The translations under genes were made by a program, and so were the position numbers. A model generated the notes under the pieces. That model searched no databases. It was not told the origin of the DNA and saw nothing but the letters and a program-made list of their open reading frames with translations. From the NCBI GenBank assembly GCA_965279355.1, contig OZ257155.1, positions 3,906,001-3,970,000 on the forward strand: a DNA stretch of 64,000 nt, written 5' to 3'. The DNA comes from G965279355 sp965279355. GTDB taxonomy: Bacteria; Pseudomonadota; Alphaproteobacteria; CACIAM-22H2. Every line of letters starts with the position of its first letter. The stretch's first letter is position 1. Positions 1 through 9,700 of this stretch are shown here, one piece after another.

Positions 1-3
1 TGC

Positions 4-1506
4 TTAGTCGCGCTTGCGGGAGACGACGTAGGACTCATCCCAGAACCAGAGGCCGCCGTGCTTGGTCAGCACTTCGCGCGTGGCTTCCAGGTATTTGTCG
101 TTCTTCAAGGCCTGTTCGAGGCGCTGGTCCTCGATCTGCGCCACGTACACCGCGGCGTTCCATGCCGCGAACAGCGTCGACGTGCCGATCGAGGAGCTGA
201 CCTCGTTGGGCAGCGTATGCATGTCGTAGCGGAACAGCGAACGGCCGTCGGCATAGGCGTTGAAGTTCAGGTCACGGCCGGCATTGCCGAGCTCCGTCTT
301 GAGCTGCTTGAGCAGTTCGTGACGGTCGCCGATGAACGGCTGCTCGCCGGGCCAGACCTTCTGGATGATTTCCAGGCCCGGATCGTTGCCGCAGGAGTGG
401 ATGCCGAGCAGGCGCCCGCCGGGCCCCAGCGCCCTGGCGAGCGGGGCCAGAACCTTCTTCGCCTTGAACTCCACCGACGCGCGGGCGCGGTAGGGCTGCG
501 AGGCGATGACGAGATCGTAGTCGGCGCGGGTGGCGCCGCGCTTGGGGATCACGTTGTCGAGCAGGAAACGATGATCCTCGCGATAGATGATCAGCACCAC
601 CGGGCGGTCGTAGACGGTATTGCCGGTCTTCTCACTCGCCCGCGCGCGCCAGTTGTCGGCGAGGAACGGGTTGAGGGCGGTGATCTGCTCTTCGAAGTCG
701 TGCGAGGTATTGCCGCGCAGCGCGACCTCGTGCCACACGAGGCTCGATGCGGCGGTGACCGAGTTCGGCACCAGCCACGGAGCTTCGGCGTAGTAAAGGT
801 TGGTCATCACGAGAACGCTGCTCGGATGCTCGAAGAAGCGGTCGGACATCTTCTCAAGGGCCAGACGCACATCCTCGAGGCTGATTTCCTTGCCGACGAT
901 GTAGAACGGCATGGCCGGGAAGCGCTGGTGCATCGCGCGCATGACGCGCGTCAGGACCGTGCCGTCGCCGACACCGGCGTCGAACAGGCGCAGCGCCGGC
1001 GGACGCGGATGGATGTTTGCGAGTTCGAGCGCGACGCGCTGCGCGACCGCCCACTTCTCGCTGCATGTGTTCACGAACAGCAGATATTTCTGGCGGTTGT
1101 CGTAAAAGCGGAAGTTCTTGGGTTCCTGCTTCGGGTCGCCGCTCTTGGGGGCGCCGCCGCCGGCACCGGCCGGGCCCGGCTGGCTGATTGGCGTCACGGC
1201 ACCGCTGCCATTGCCACTCGGCGCCGAGGCGCGCAGCGTATCGGCGCGCGCCGGGCCGTTCAGCGTGGCAACCGCGCGAGTCGGACGCGAGAGCAGCAGC
1301 GTCTTGCCGCGATTGCCCGAGCCGGGAATGTGATTTTCCATGTAGGTACGGACGCGATGCAGCGTCTCGGTCGTGATGCGCCCGCCGTATTTGAGGCGGC
1401 TCACGAACTTGCCGTCATTGACGGCGAGGCGACCGAAGGTGGACTCCGCCATGCCGACGCGGCGGCAATATTCGGAGATTTCCTGGAGCAGCATATCTGA
1501 GTCCAT
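4..1506 (-). CDS. HTH-like N-terminal domain fused to a methyltransferase-like domain
   Basis: 500-residue protein. Residues 1-60 resemble the small helix-turn-helix modules of alphaproteobacteria that read GMAESTFGRLA, then a second helix and GGRITTETL. Residues 65-130 are a low-complexity Gly/Pro/Ala linker. From about 130 a class I SAM-methyltransferase-like fold follows, with a motif I-like LRLFDAGVGDGTVL and a later YDLVIASQPYR segment and LGPGGRLLGIHSCGN. The start at 1506 is supported by GGAGG 8 bases upstream. The substrate is unknown, and the domain could be a catalytically inactive relative. It is followed by no co-oriented gene in the window and is preceded by a 315-base gap with repeated TCCCAC boxes. 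Confidence 0.75.
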   Translation of the reverse strand: MDSDMLLQEISEYCRRVGMAESTFGRLAVNDGKFVSRLKYGGRITTETLHRVRTYMENHIPGSGNRGKTLLLSRPTRAVATLNGPARADTLRASAPSGNGSGAVTPISQPGPAGAGGGAPKSGDPKQEPKNFRFYDNRQKYLLFVNTCSEKWAVAQRVALELANIHPRPPALRLFDAGVGDGTVLTRVMRAMHQRFPAMPFYIVGKEISLEDVRLALEKMSDRFFEHPSSVLVMTNLYYAEAPWLVPNSVTAASSLVWHEVALRGNTSHDFEEQITALNPFLADNWRARASEKTGNTVYDRPVVLIIYREDHRFLLDNVIPKRGATRADYDLVIASQPYRARASVEFKAKKVLAPLARALGPGGRLLGIHSCGNDPGLEIIQKVWPGEQPFIGDRHELLKQLKTELGNAGRDLNFNAYADGRSLFRYDMHTLPNEVSSSIGTSTLFAAWNAAVYVAQIEDQRLEQALKNDKYLEATREVLTKHGGLWFWDESYVVSRKRD

Positions 1507-1821
1507 CGGGTGTTCCTCCCATGCGGCCCTGGAACGACGGTCCCAACGCTGCGCATGCCCTGTGTTCGTTGGGCGTGATTCCTAGCCCTCGGCGGCGGGA
1601 CTTCAACCACAATTCAGCCCACATTCATAGTGGGACAAATTCGTGGGATAAACAATCCGGTAATATACCGAGATTTCGGCGGAAATCTGCCCTACCGGCG
1701 GCCTTATATTAACCGACGGGAGTCGTCGCGGGTGCTCAGGTAAGTGGGATGAATCCCATCTCCGGGCGGGTCACATGCGGTTTGGGCCACCCCTCCGGGC
1801 TTTCCGGAGGAGCGGGCCCGT
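1507..1821. promoter_or_regulatory. Gap with repeated TCCCAC/GTGGGA boxes
   Basis: No ORF of note is present. The minus strand, upstream of the HTH-methyltransferase gene, has TCCCAC boxes at 1630-1635, 1643-1648 and 1744-1749. The first lies in an inverted repeat (CCCAC, 7-base loop, GTGGG; 1618-1634). The last lies in a perfect palindrome, TGGGATGAATCCCA (1745-1758). An AT-rich stretch (TATATT near 1670) may hold a promoter. A 7-bp GC hairpin near 1792-1812 sits just past the RND stop codon but has no T-run. Regulatory function is inferred. Confidence 0.4.
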
Positions 1822-4800
1822 TTACTCGGCGGGTGCGTGCGAGCGCCGGCGCCCACGCTTGGCAGCGCGGTGGTCCTTACGGGACTCGCGCCAGGATCGC
1901 AGGTTGGCGAGCGCCATCAGCGTCGCGGGCGTGACCAGCAAGGTCAGCAGTGTCGCAAAACCAAGTCCGAAGACAATCGAGGTCGAGAGCTGTACCCACC
2001 ACTGCGTCGACGGGGCGCCGATCGCGATATCGCGCGTGACGAAGTCGAGATTGACGCCGAACGCGATCGCCAGCACGCCGAGGATCGCGGTCACCGCCGT
2101 CAGCACCACGGGGCGGGCGCGTTCGCGGCAGGTCTGGATGATGGCATCGTAGGCGGCAACGCCTTCGCGGCGCAGGCGGTCATACGTGTCGATCAGCACG
2201 ATGTTGTTGTTCACGATGACCCCGGCATTGGCGATGATGCCGATACCGGTCATGACCACGCCGAAGGCTTGTCCCATGACCATCAGTCCGATCAGGACGC
2301 CGATGGTCGACAGCACGACCGCCGACAGCACGACCATCACGCTGCTGAACTTGTTGAACTGCGCCAGCAGGATCGCAAAGATCAGGAAGAGTGCGGCCCC
2401 GAAGGCCTTCATCAGGAAGGCGCCTGCTTTCTCACGCTCCTCGTCTTCGCCCTTCAGGCGATAATTCACGCCAAGCCCGAGGTCGGCGCCTTGCATCGCC
2501 TCGATCACCTGCTTCTGGACAACGGCGGACTGAACCCCTTCGGCCACGTTCGCGGTGACGGTGATGACGCGCGCGCCGGCGACGCGATTGATCAGACTGA
2601 CCTTCTGGGTCGGCTTGCGTTCCACGAAATTGCCGATCGGAACCGCGCCGTTGGGCGTATTCACGCGCAGTTCGTCCAGCTGATCGAGATTGCGCCGGTT
2701 CTCCGGAAAGCGGACGAGGATGTCGACCGCCTTGTCGGTGTCGGCCGGACGATACTCGGTCACCTTCACGCCGTTGGTGACGAGCTGCACGGCGGCGCCG
2801 ACGCCGGCCGGGCTGATACCGTATTTCGCCGCTTCCGCGCGGTTAACTTCAAGGCGCCAGTCGATGCCAGGGAGCGGCAGGCCATCGTCAATATCGCGCG
2901 CATCCGGAATACTCCGGAGGATTTCGGCAACCTTGCGCGCGGCGGGTGCCAGGCGTTCGGGTTCGATCGCGGAGAGCTGAAGCGTAATCGGCTTGCCGAC
3001 CGGCGGTCCGGCACGCGGCTTGTTCACCTCGATGATGACACCCGGCATGTCTTTCGTCATTTCACGGATGTCGTTCATGATCTCGCCTGCCTTGCGGCGC
3101 AGGCGCCAGTCGATGAATTCGAACTGGATGGTTCCGACGGTGTCTTCGGTCACTTCGTCGGATCCGCGCTGACGCTCACCCGAACGTGCATAGATCGTCG
3201 AGACCTCGCGCATGGTGAGCATCTTCTGTTCGATCTCGTAGACCAGCCGGTCCTTTTCGGCGAGCGACAGATTGCCGCGCGCACGCACCTGGACAAGGCC
3301 GAAATCGGGCTCCACGTCAGGGAAGAACTCGACGCCGTTGCCGAACTTGCCGTAGCCGACAATGACACCGACCAGAAGGGCGACGGTTCCACCCAGCATC
3401 ATCAGCGGCCGGCCGACCGTGAAGCGGACGGCGCGCATGTATAGGCCATCGTCTTTCATGCTGTCGTCGTGGATCGGCGCCGCGCGACCGAGAAGCGCGC
3501 CGAGGGTTGGCGTGAAGAACAGCGCCACGATCAGCGATGCGGAGAGTGTCGCGATCAGGGTGATCGGCATGTACATCATGAACTGGCCGACAACGCCGGG
3601 CCAGAACATAAGCGGTGAGAACGCGGCCACGCGGGTCGCCGTCGCGGCGATCACGGGCCCGGCCATGCGCTTGGCCGCCAGCGAATATGCGGCGGGGGCG
3701 GGCATGCCTTCGGCCATGCGGCGCTCGGCAAACTCCGAAACGATGATGGCATCGTCGACCAGCATGCCGACCGCGAGGATCAGCGAGAACAGCACCACGA
3801 TGTTGACGGTCAAGCCGGCGAGCTGCAGGCCAAGGATGCCGGCCAGGAACGACGCCGGGATCGCGATGCCGATGAACAGCGACGCGCGTCCGCCGAGCAC
3901 GACCATCATGATGACGATGACCAGCAGAACCGCGGTGATCACGCTGTTCTGCAGCTCATGCAGCATGTCGCGGATGCCCTTGGACTTGTCCTGCGTATAG
4001 TTGATGTGGACGGTGCCGGGCCATTGCTGCTTCAGCTTCTCGACGACCTTTTTGGTCGCATCCACCGTCTCGATCAGGTTGGCGCCGGTGCGCTTGGAGA
4101 CTTCGATGGCGATCGCCGGCTTTCCGTTGACGCGGGTGACGGAGGTCCAGTCCTTGAAGGTCGGGCGCACCTCGGCGACGTCGCTCAGGACGACCGAGGC
4201 TGCGCCAGTGGCGGCAATCGGGAAATTGAGAAGATCGCGCGCGGTCTCGATGACCGAGGGCACCTTGACCGCAAAACGGCCGGACGCGCTTTCCAGGGCG
4301 CCGGCGGCGATCAGCGCGTTGCCGGCGTTGAACGAGGCGATGAGCTGATCGATGGCGATGCCGTAGCTTTTCAGCAGGCTGGGCTCGACGGTGATCTCCA
4401 CGGCCTCGTCACGCGAGCCGCGCAGTTCGGCCGACAGCACCCCGGGAATCTGCTCAATCGACGTCTTTGCCTGACGTGCGAACTGCAGCAGCGTGCGCTC
4501 CGGGACGTCGCCGCCCAGAGAGACGACGAGCACCGGGAAGAGCGAGAGATTGACCTCGCGTACTTGCGGCTCGTCGGCATCGCGCGGCAGGTCGCGCTTG
4601 GCCTCGTCGACCTTGGCGCGGACATCGGCGAGTGCTGCGGTTGAATTGAAGCCGGCCTCGAATTCGACCAGCACATAGCCGCCGCCTTCGAACGCGGCGG
4701 AGCGCATTTCCTTGATGTTGGGGACCGATTTGAGCTGGGTTTCCAGCGGACGCAGGATCAGGCGCTCGGCATCTTCCGGGCTGATGCCACGCTGCGTGAC

Positions 4801-4947
4801 GTTCGCATAGATGATCGGGATGCGGACGTCGGGCTCGGCTTCCTTCGGGATCGAGACATAGGCCGAAAAGCCGGCAATCAGCAGAAATAGCAGGACCGCA
4901 AACGTCAGGCGCGCGTGCGAGATCGCATAATCGACGGGATTCCCCAT
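1822..4947 (-). CDS. RND efflux pump inner-membrane transporter (AcrB/MexB-like, HAE1)
   Basis: 1041-residue proton-driven resistance-nodulation-division pump of the inner membrane, which would export drugs or other amphiphiles through a tripartite complex. It has the usual RND plan: TM1 at residues 12-32, a large periplasmic loop, and a TM bundle in which the proton-relay Asp pair is visible (VGMLVDDAIIV, near residue 400). A second periplasmic loop and TM bundle follow. Length fits the family. It is last in a tetR-adaptor-pump operon, starting 18 bases after the adaptor stop. No outer-membrane factor gene is adjacent, so a TolC-type protein elsewhere is presumably shared. Substrate cannot be told. 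Confidence 0.93.
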   Translation of the reverse strand: MGNPVDYAISHARLTFAVLLFLLIAGFSAYVSIPKEAEPDVRIPIIYANVTQRGISPEDAERLILRPLETQLKSVPNIKEMRSAAFEGGGYVLVEFEAGFNSTAALADVRAKVDEAKRDLPRDADEPQVREVNLSLFPVLVVSLGGDVPERTLLQFARQAKTSIEQIPGVLSAELRGSRDEAVEITVEPSLLKSYGIAIDQLIASFNAGNALIAAGALESASGRFAVKVPSVIETARDLLNFPIAATGAASVVLSDVAEVRPTFKDWTSVTRVNGKPAIAIEVSKRTGANLIETVDATKKVVEKLKQQWPGTVHINYTQDKSKGIRDMLHELQNSVITAVLLVIVIMMVVLGGRASLFIGIAIPASFLAGILGLQLAGLTVNIVVLFSLILAVGMLVDDAIIVSEFAERRMAEGMPAPAAYSLAAKRMAGPVIAATATRVAAFSPLMFWPGVVGQFMMYMPITLIATLSASLIVALFFTPTLGALLGRAAPIHDDSMKDDGLYMRAVRFTVGRPLMMLGGTVALLVGVIVGYGKFGNGVEFFPDVEPDFGLVQVRARGNLSLAEKDRLVYEIEQKMLTMREVSTIYARSGERQRGSDEVTEDTVGTIQFEFIDWRLRRKAGEIMNDIREMTKDMPGVIIEVNKPRAGPPVGKPITLQLSAIEPERLAPAARKVAEILRSIPDARDIDDGLPLPGIDWRLEVNRAEAAKYGISPAGVGAAVQLVTNGVKVTEYRPADTDKAVDILVRFPENRRNLDQLDELRVNTPNGAVPIGNFVERKPTQKVSLINRVAGARVITVTANVAEGVQSAVVQKQVIEAMQGADLGLGVNYRLKGEDEEREKAGAFLMKAFGAALFLIFAILLAQFNKFSSVMVVLSAVVLSTIGVLIGLMVMGQAFGVVMTGIGIIANAGVIVNNNIVLIDTYDRLRREGVAAYDAIIQTCRERARPVVLTAVTAILGVLAIAFGVNLDFVTRDIAIGAPSTQWWVQLSTSIVFGLGFATLLTLLVTPATLMALANLRSWRESRKDHRAAKRGRRRSHAPAE

Positions 4948-4965
4948 GATACAGCCCCTAAGCGG

Positions 4966-6033
4966 TTAGACGGCGCCGATCGGCTGCGCGTCCACCACTT
5001 CCCCTTCCTTTACGAAATCCTGGCCCTTGACGATGATGTTCGCGCCATTGGGCAGGCCGACCAGCCACACCTGGTCCAGTGCGTCTTCCACGATGATCAC
5101 CGGCACCGCGGCGACCTTGCCGTCCTGGTCTACGGTGCGGATCGCGAGGCGCCCTTCGGCGGAGAAGGTGAGCGCTGAACGCGGGACGCGAGCCGCTTCG
5201 GTGGGCGCCAGGCGCAGCGTGACGGTCGCAGTGACACCGTCCGGAATGGTGCCGCTGGTATTCGAAATTTCGAGATCGACGCGATAGGTGCGGGTTTGCG
5301 GGCTGGCCGTGCGCGAGATGAAGCGCACCACGCCTTCCGTTGTATCGCCGGTCACCAGTTTCACCTGGGCGCGGTCGCCTACACGAACACCGCCGAGCTG
5401 CTTCTCCGTCACTTCGACGACGGCCAGCATCGGATCGGGTGCCACGATATCGGCGATAATCGCGCCGGGCTGCAACGCCTGTCCGGTTTCCACCGGCACC
5501 GTGTTCACGATTCCGGCGAGCGGTGCGAGGACGGCACCCTTTTCGGCCTCCGATCTCGCCTGGGCGAGGCCGGCTTCGGCGGCGCGCAGCTCGGCTTCGA
5601 GTTGCGGCTTGTTGATGGCTGCGAGATTGCCGGATTCGATCAGGCGGAGGCGCGCGCGAAGCTCGACCTGCCGCTGTTCCAGACGGGCCTTGGCCTGCTC
5701 GACACCGGCGGTCCGCGCTTCATCCGACAGGACGGCAATGATGTCGCCCTTTTTCACGACGGAGCCGCGGCGCACCCGAAGCTCGACGATGGTGCCGGCA
5801 GCGCGGGCGATGGCGCTGGAGCGTTTGTCGGCTTCCGTGCGGCCGGATAGCACGAGGCTGGGCTGGTGCGTTTCCAGGGCCACCGGCATCACGCTCACCT
5901 TGAAGCGCGGCGTGACGGCCTCGGAGCGCGTGACGCTCTCAGGCTTGCGGTCGGCGCGTCCCACGACGCCCGATCCGATCCACACGATGGCCGCGACAAC
6001 GAGAATCGCGGCGACGATACGACTCATCTTCAT
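4966..6033 (-). CDS. RND efflux periplasmic adaptor (membrane fusion protein)
   Basis: 355-residue HlyD/AcrA-type adaptor that bridges the RND pump and an outer-membrane channel. An N-terminal hydrophobic anchor (about residues 5-22) is followed by a biotinyl-lipoyl-like half (GTIVELRVRRGSVVKKGD), an Ala/Glu-rich alpha-helical hairpin (about 100-150), the second lipoyl half (LAPLAGIVNTVPVETGQ) and beta-barrel domains. Its ATG overlaps the tetR stop by 4 bases (ATGA), so the two are translationally coupled. It lies directly upstream of the pump gene. Confidence 0.92.
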   Translation of the reverse strand: MKMSRIVAAILVVAAIVWIGSGVVGRADRKPESVTRSEAVTPRFKVSVMPVALETHQPSLVLSGRTEADKRSSAIARAAGTIVELRVRRGSVVKKGDIIAVLSDEARTAGVEQAKARLEQRQVELRARLRLIESGNLAAINKPQLEAELRAAEAGLAQARSEAEKGAVLAPLAGIVNTVPVETGQALQPGAIIADIVAPDPMLAVVEVTEKQLGGVRVGDRAQVKLVTGDTTEGVVRFISRTASPQTRTYRVDLEISNTSGTIPDGVTATVTLRLAPTEAARVPRSALTFSAEGRLAIRTVDQDGKVAAVPVIIVEDALDQVWLVGLPNGANIIVKGQDFVKEGEVVDAQPIGAV

Positions 6034-6677
6034 GACTTTGCCCCGACATCTGACTTGGTTTTTTCGAACGATACGGCGCCCGTCAGCATGGCACCGATCA
6101 AACGGATGACTTCGGATACGTCACGCTCCGGATTGAAATCCGGCATGGTGGCGCGGTGGACCATCAGCCCGTCGCCCAGCACATGGATGATCCGGGTGAC
6201 GGCCTCTATATCCACGGTCGGCGGGATCACTCCCTGCGCCTGCGCGTGGCGAAAGGCGGACAGCATATTGGTTGTGATCTCGTGGTCGCAGGCTTGCTGC
6301 ATCTGGGCGAAGGTCTGATTGCGGGTGGCTTCCGACCAGATTTCCAGGCAGAGCGCCGCCTTTTCGCGGGGATCCTCCTGGAAATGCTTGCGGCCAATGG
6401 CGGCAAAGGCCTTCATGAAGTCCTGAGCGCCGCCAAGGCGGACGAATTCATCGCGCAGGCGCATGCGGTCGCGTTCGCTGAGGCCGGCGACCATCGCGTC
6501 CTTGGAATCGAAATAGCGATAGAGATTGCCCGGGCTCATGCCGGCTTCGACGGCGATCTCCTGCATCGTGGTGCGGTGAAAGCCCGCGCGGGAGAAGCAT
6601 TGTTCGGCGGCATTGAGGATCTGTTCGCGGCGGTTCTGCGACAGCTCATCGGCCCGCGAGGCGGCGGTAGAGGACAT
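6030..6677 (-). CDS. TetR-family repressor of the RND operon
   Basis: 215 residues. The N-terminal TetR helix-turn-helix is clear (REQILNAAEQCFSRAGFHRTTMQEIA, then GMSPGNLYRYF at about residues 49-59), followed by a variable helical ligand domain. It is the first gene of the efflux operon. Two near-identical palindromes lie 15-56 bases upstream of its start, so it most likely represses itself and the pump and is released by a pump substrate. This regulation is inferred from position and motif symmetry. Confidence 0.92.
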   Translation of the reverse strand: MSSTAASRADELSQNRREQILNAAEQCFSRAGFHRTTMQEIAVEAGMSPGNLYRYFDSKDAMVAGLSERDRMRLRDEFVRLGGAQDFMKAFAAIGRKHFQEDPREKAALCLEIWSEATRNQTFAQMQQACDHEITTNMLSAFRHAQAQGVIPPTVDIEAVTRIIHVLGDGLMVHRATMPDFNPERDVSEVIRLIGAMLTGAVSFEKTKSDVGAKS

Positions 6678-6692
6678 AAGGCAGTGATCCGG

Positions 6693-6733
6693 TGAATGAA
6701 CGTTCAGTCAGAATAAGAATGAACGTTCATTCA
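6693..6733. promoter_or_regulatory. Tandem palindromic TetR operators
   Basis: GAATGAACGTTCATTC at 6717-6732 is a perfect 16-bp palindrome. GAATGAACGTTCAGTC at 6694-6709 is the same site with one changed base. The centres are 23 bp apart, just upstream of the tetR start, as is common for TetR autoregulatory operators bound by two dimers. Protein assignment is inferred from adjacency. Confidence 0.8.
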
Positions 6734-6781
6734 GAGTCAAGCTGGTGCCTGTGATAATTCACAAGCCTCTGTATTAAATAA

Positions 6782-9700
6782 CTATTCTGCTGCTTGCACG
6801 TCAGGGGCAGGGTTGCGGTAGCACGCTAGGAGTGCCTTTTTCCGCTGTTCAACCCGTTGAAGGTGGGCTGCCTTGACGTGTCCGAAACCGCGAATCTGCT
6901 CCGGCAATGAGGCAAGATCGACCGCCAGGGCGTGATTTGCGGGATCGAGAGTCCGGATCACTTCGTCGACGAGCATTTCGTACTCGGTGATGAGCCGCCG
7001 CTCGATGCGGCGCTCTTCCGTACGGCCGAACGGATCGAATGCCGTGCCGCGCAGGAACTTGAACTTCGCCAGCAGCCGGAACGCGGTCATCATCCAGGGA
7101 CCGAAGCCGCGCTTCTTAAGGTGGCCCGTCGTCACATCCCGTTCGGCAGTGACCGGCGGTGCCAGGTGGAATTCTAGTCGCCAGTCGCCCTCAAACTGCA
7201 CGCGCAGCGTTTTCAGGAAGGCCGGATCGGCATAGAGCCGCGCGACTTCATATTCGTCCTTGTAGGCGAGCAGCTTGAAATAATATCGCGCCACGGCCTC
7301 TGCGATGCCACTCTGCCCCTTGGCGCGCGCCGTTTCGGCATCGACAACCCTCCGCACCAATCCTTCGTAGCGGCGCGCATAGGCCGCGTCCTGATAGGCG
7401 GTGAGGAACGCGCCGCGCCGCGCGACGATTTCGTCGAAGCTCTGCGAGAGCTTGCGGGTCAGCGGCACGAGCGCCGGCATTGCGGCGTCCTGGACCGCGG
7501 CGGGATCAGCGGCCGCGAGCCGGCCCCAGCGGAAGGCGCGGGTGTTCATGTCGACCGAGACCGCATTGATCTCGATGGCGCGTTCGATCGCTTCCGCGGA
7601 GACCGGCACCAGACCGCGCTGATAGGCAAAACCGAGCAGGAAGAGATTGGTCGCCAGCGAATCGCCGAGGAGCCGTGTCGCGACGTTCGTCGCGTCTATG
7701 CGGTCGAGATGTCCGGCTCCGACCGCGTCTTCGAGCGAATGAACCAGCGCCGCCGACGGCAGTTTGAGATCGGGATCGCGCGTGAATGCGCCGGTGATGG
7801 TTTCGAAGCTGTTCACCACCACGCGGCTCTCAGGAGAAAGACGACCCAGCGCTTCGTCCGCGGCGGCGACAACCAGATCGCAGCCGATCAGCAGGTTGGC
7901 GTCGCCGTCGGCGATCCGCATGGCATGGATGTCGTCGGGCTCGTGCGCGATACGGATATGCGACAGCACAGCGCCGCCTTTCTGCGCGAGGCCGGTCATA
8001 TCCAGGACCGAGCAGCCCTTGCTCTCCAGATGCGCTGCCATGCCGAGCAGGGCGCCAATCGTCACCACGCCGGTACCGCCGATGCCGGCGACCAGCACGT
8101 TGTAGGGCTGATTGAGCGACGGCAGCGTCGGCTGCGGCAATGCGGCGAAGCGTCCGCCGTCGTCACGGCCGTGCGCGGCGTCCGGCTTTCGCGGTTTGCC
8201 GCCATGCACCGTGACGAAGGACGGGCAGAAGCCGTTGAGGCAGGAGAAATCCTTGTTGCAACTCGACTGGTCGATCGCCCGCTTGCGGCCGAACTCGGTT
8301 TCCACCGGCACGACAGACAGACAGTTTGATTTCACGCTGCAATCGCCGCAACCCTCGCACACCGCTTCGTTGATGAAGACGCGGCGGTCGGGGTCGGGGA
8401 ACGTGCCGCGCTTGCGGCGGCGGCGCTTTTCGGCGGCGCAGGTCTGGTCGTAGACCAGAACGGAGACGCCCTTTACCTCGCGGAGGTCACGCTGGACCGT
8501 ATCCAGATCGTCGCGGTGATGGATCGTAACGCCCGGTGCAAAACCGAAATTGGTCGGATATTTGTCGGGTTCATCGCTGACCACGACGATGCGCTTCACA
8601 CCCTCGGCGGCGACCTGCTGCGTGATCTGCGCCACAGTGAGATGACCTTCGGGCATCTGGCCGCCGGTCATCGCCACCGCATCGTTGTAGAGAATCTTGT
8701 AGGTGATGTTGACGCCCGCTGCGACCGAGGCGCGGATCGTCAGGCTGCCGGAATGGGTATAGGTGCCGTCGCCGACATTTTGGAAGATGTGCTGTGTCTC
8801 GGTGAACGGCGCCTGGCCAATCCATTGCGCGCCTTCGCCGCCCATCTGGGTGAAGGTGTCGTTGTGGCGCTCCATAAACAGTGCCAGCGTATGGCAACCG
8901 ATACCGCCCGCGGCGCGGCTGCCGTCCGGCACGCGGGTCGAGGTGTTGTGCGGACAGCCGGAGCAAAAATAGGGTGGCCGCTTGGCCGTCGGATGCGGGG
9001 CCTTGAGCTGTTTTTCCTTGGCATCGAGAAACGCCAAGCGTTCCGCAATATGCGGGGTCGAGAAAAACGGTGCGATGCGGTTGGCAATGACCCGCGCGAC
9101 TTGCGCGGGGGCGAGTTCGCCGGCTGAGGGCAGGATCCATTCGCGCTGCTCGTCGAACTTGCCAATTACGCGCGGCCGAACATCGGCGCGCCAGTTATAG
9201 AGCTGCTCCTTGAGCTGGTTCTCGATCAGCGCGCGTTTCTCTTCGACGACCAGAACCTCCTCGAGGCCTTCGGCGAAGTGTCGCGCGCCTTCGCGCTCCA
9301 GCGGCCACGGCATGCCGACCTTGTAGAGACGCAGGCCGATCTCGGCGGCGAGTTTGTCGTCGATTCCGAGATAGTCCAGCGCCTGGCGGACATCGAGATA
9401 GGATTTGCCGGTCGTGATGATGCCAAAGCGCGGCCGGGGGCTGTCGATGACGATCCGATCGAGCTTGTTGGCGCGCCCAAAGGCGAGGGCCGCGTAAATC
9501 TTGTATTTGTGCAGCCGGAATTCCTGCTCGTTCCAGTTATCCGGCCACCGGATATGCACGCCGCCTGGCGGTATCTCGAAGTCATTGGGCGTGACGATGG
9601 ACACACGGTTGGGATCGAGATGCACCGACGCAGACGATTCCACCGTATCGGCGACACAGACCATCGATGTCCAGCAGCCGGAATAACGGCTCATCGCGAA

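Noticed and set aside
58..1500. 480-codon plus-strand ORF opposite the HTH-methyltransferase gene, and similar long ORFs such as 1837-3444 opposite the RND pump
   Set aside because: High-GC genes produce long antisense open frames; these have Arg/Gly/Asp-rich, low-complexity products, no ribosome sites and no family motifs.
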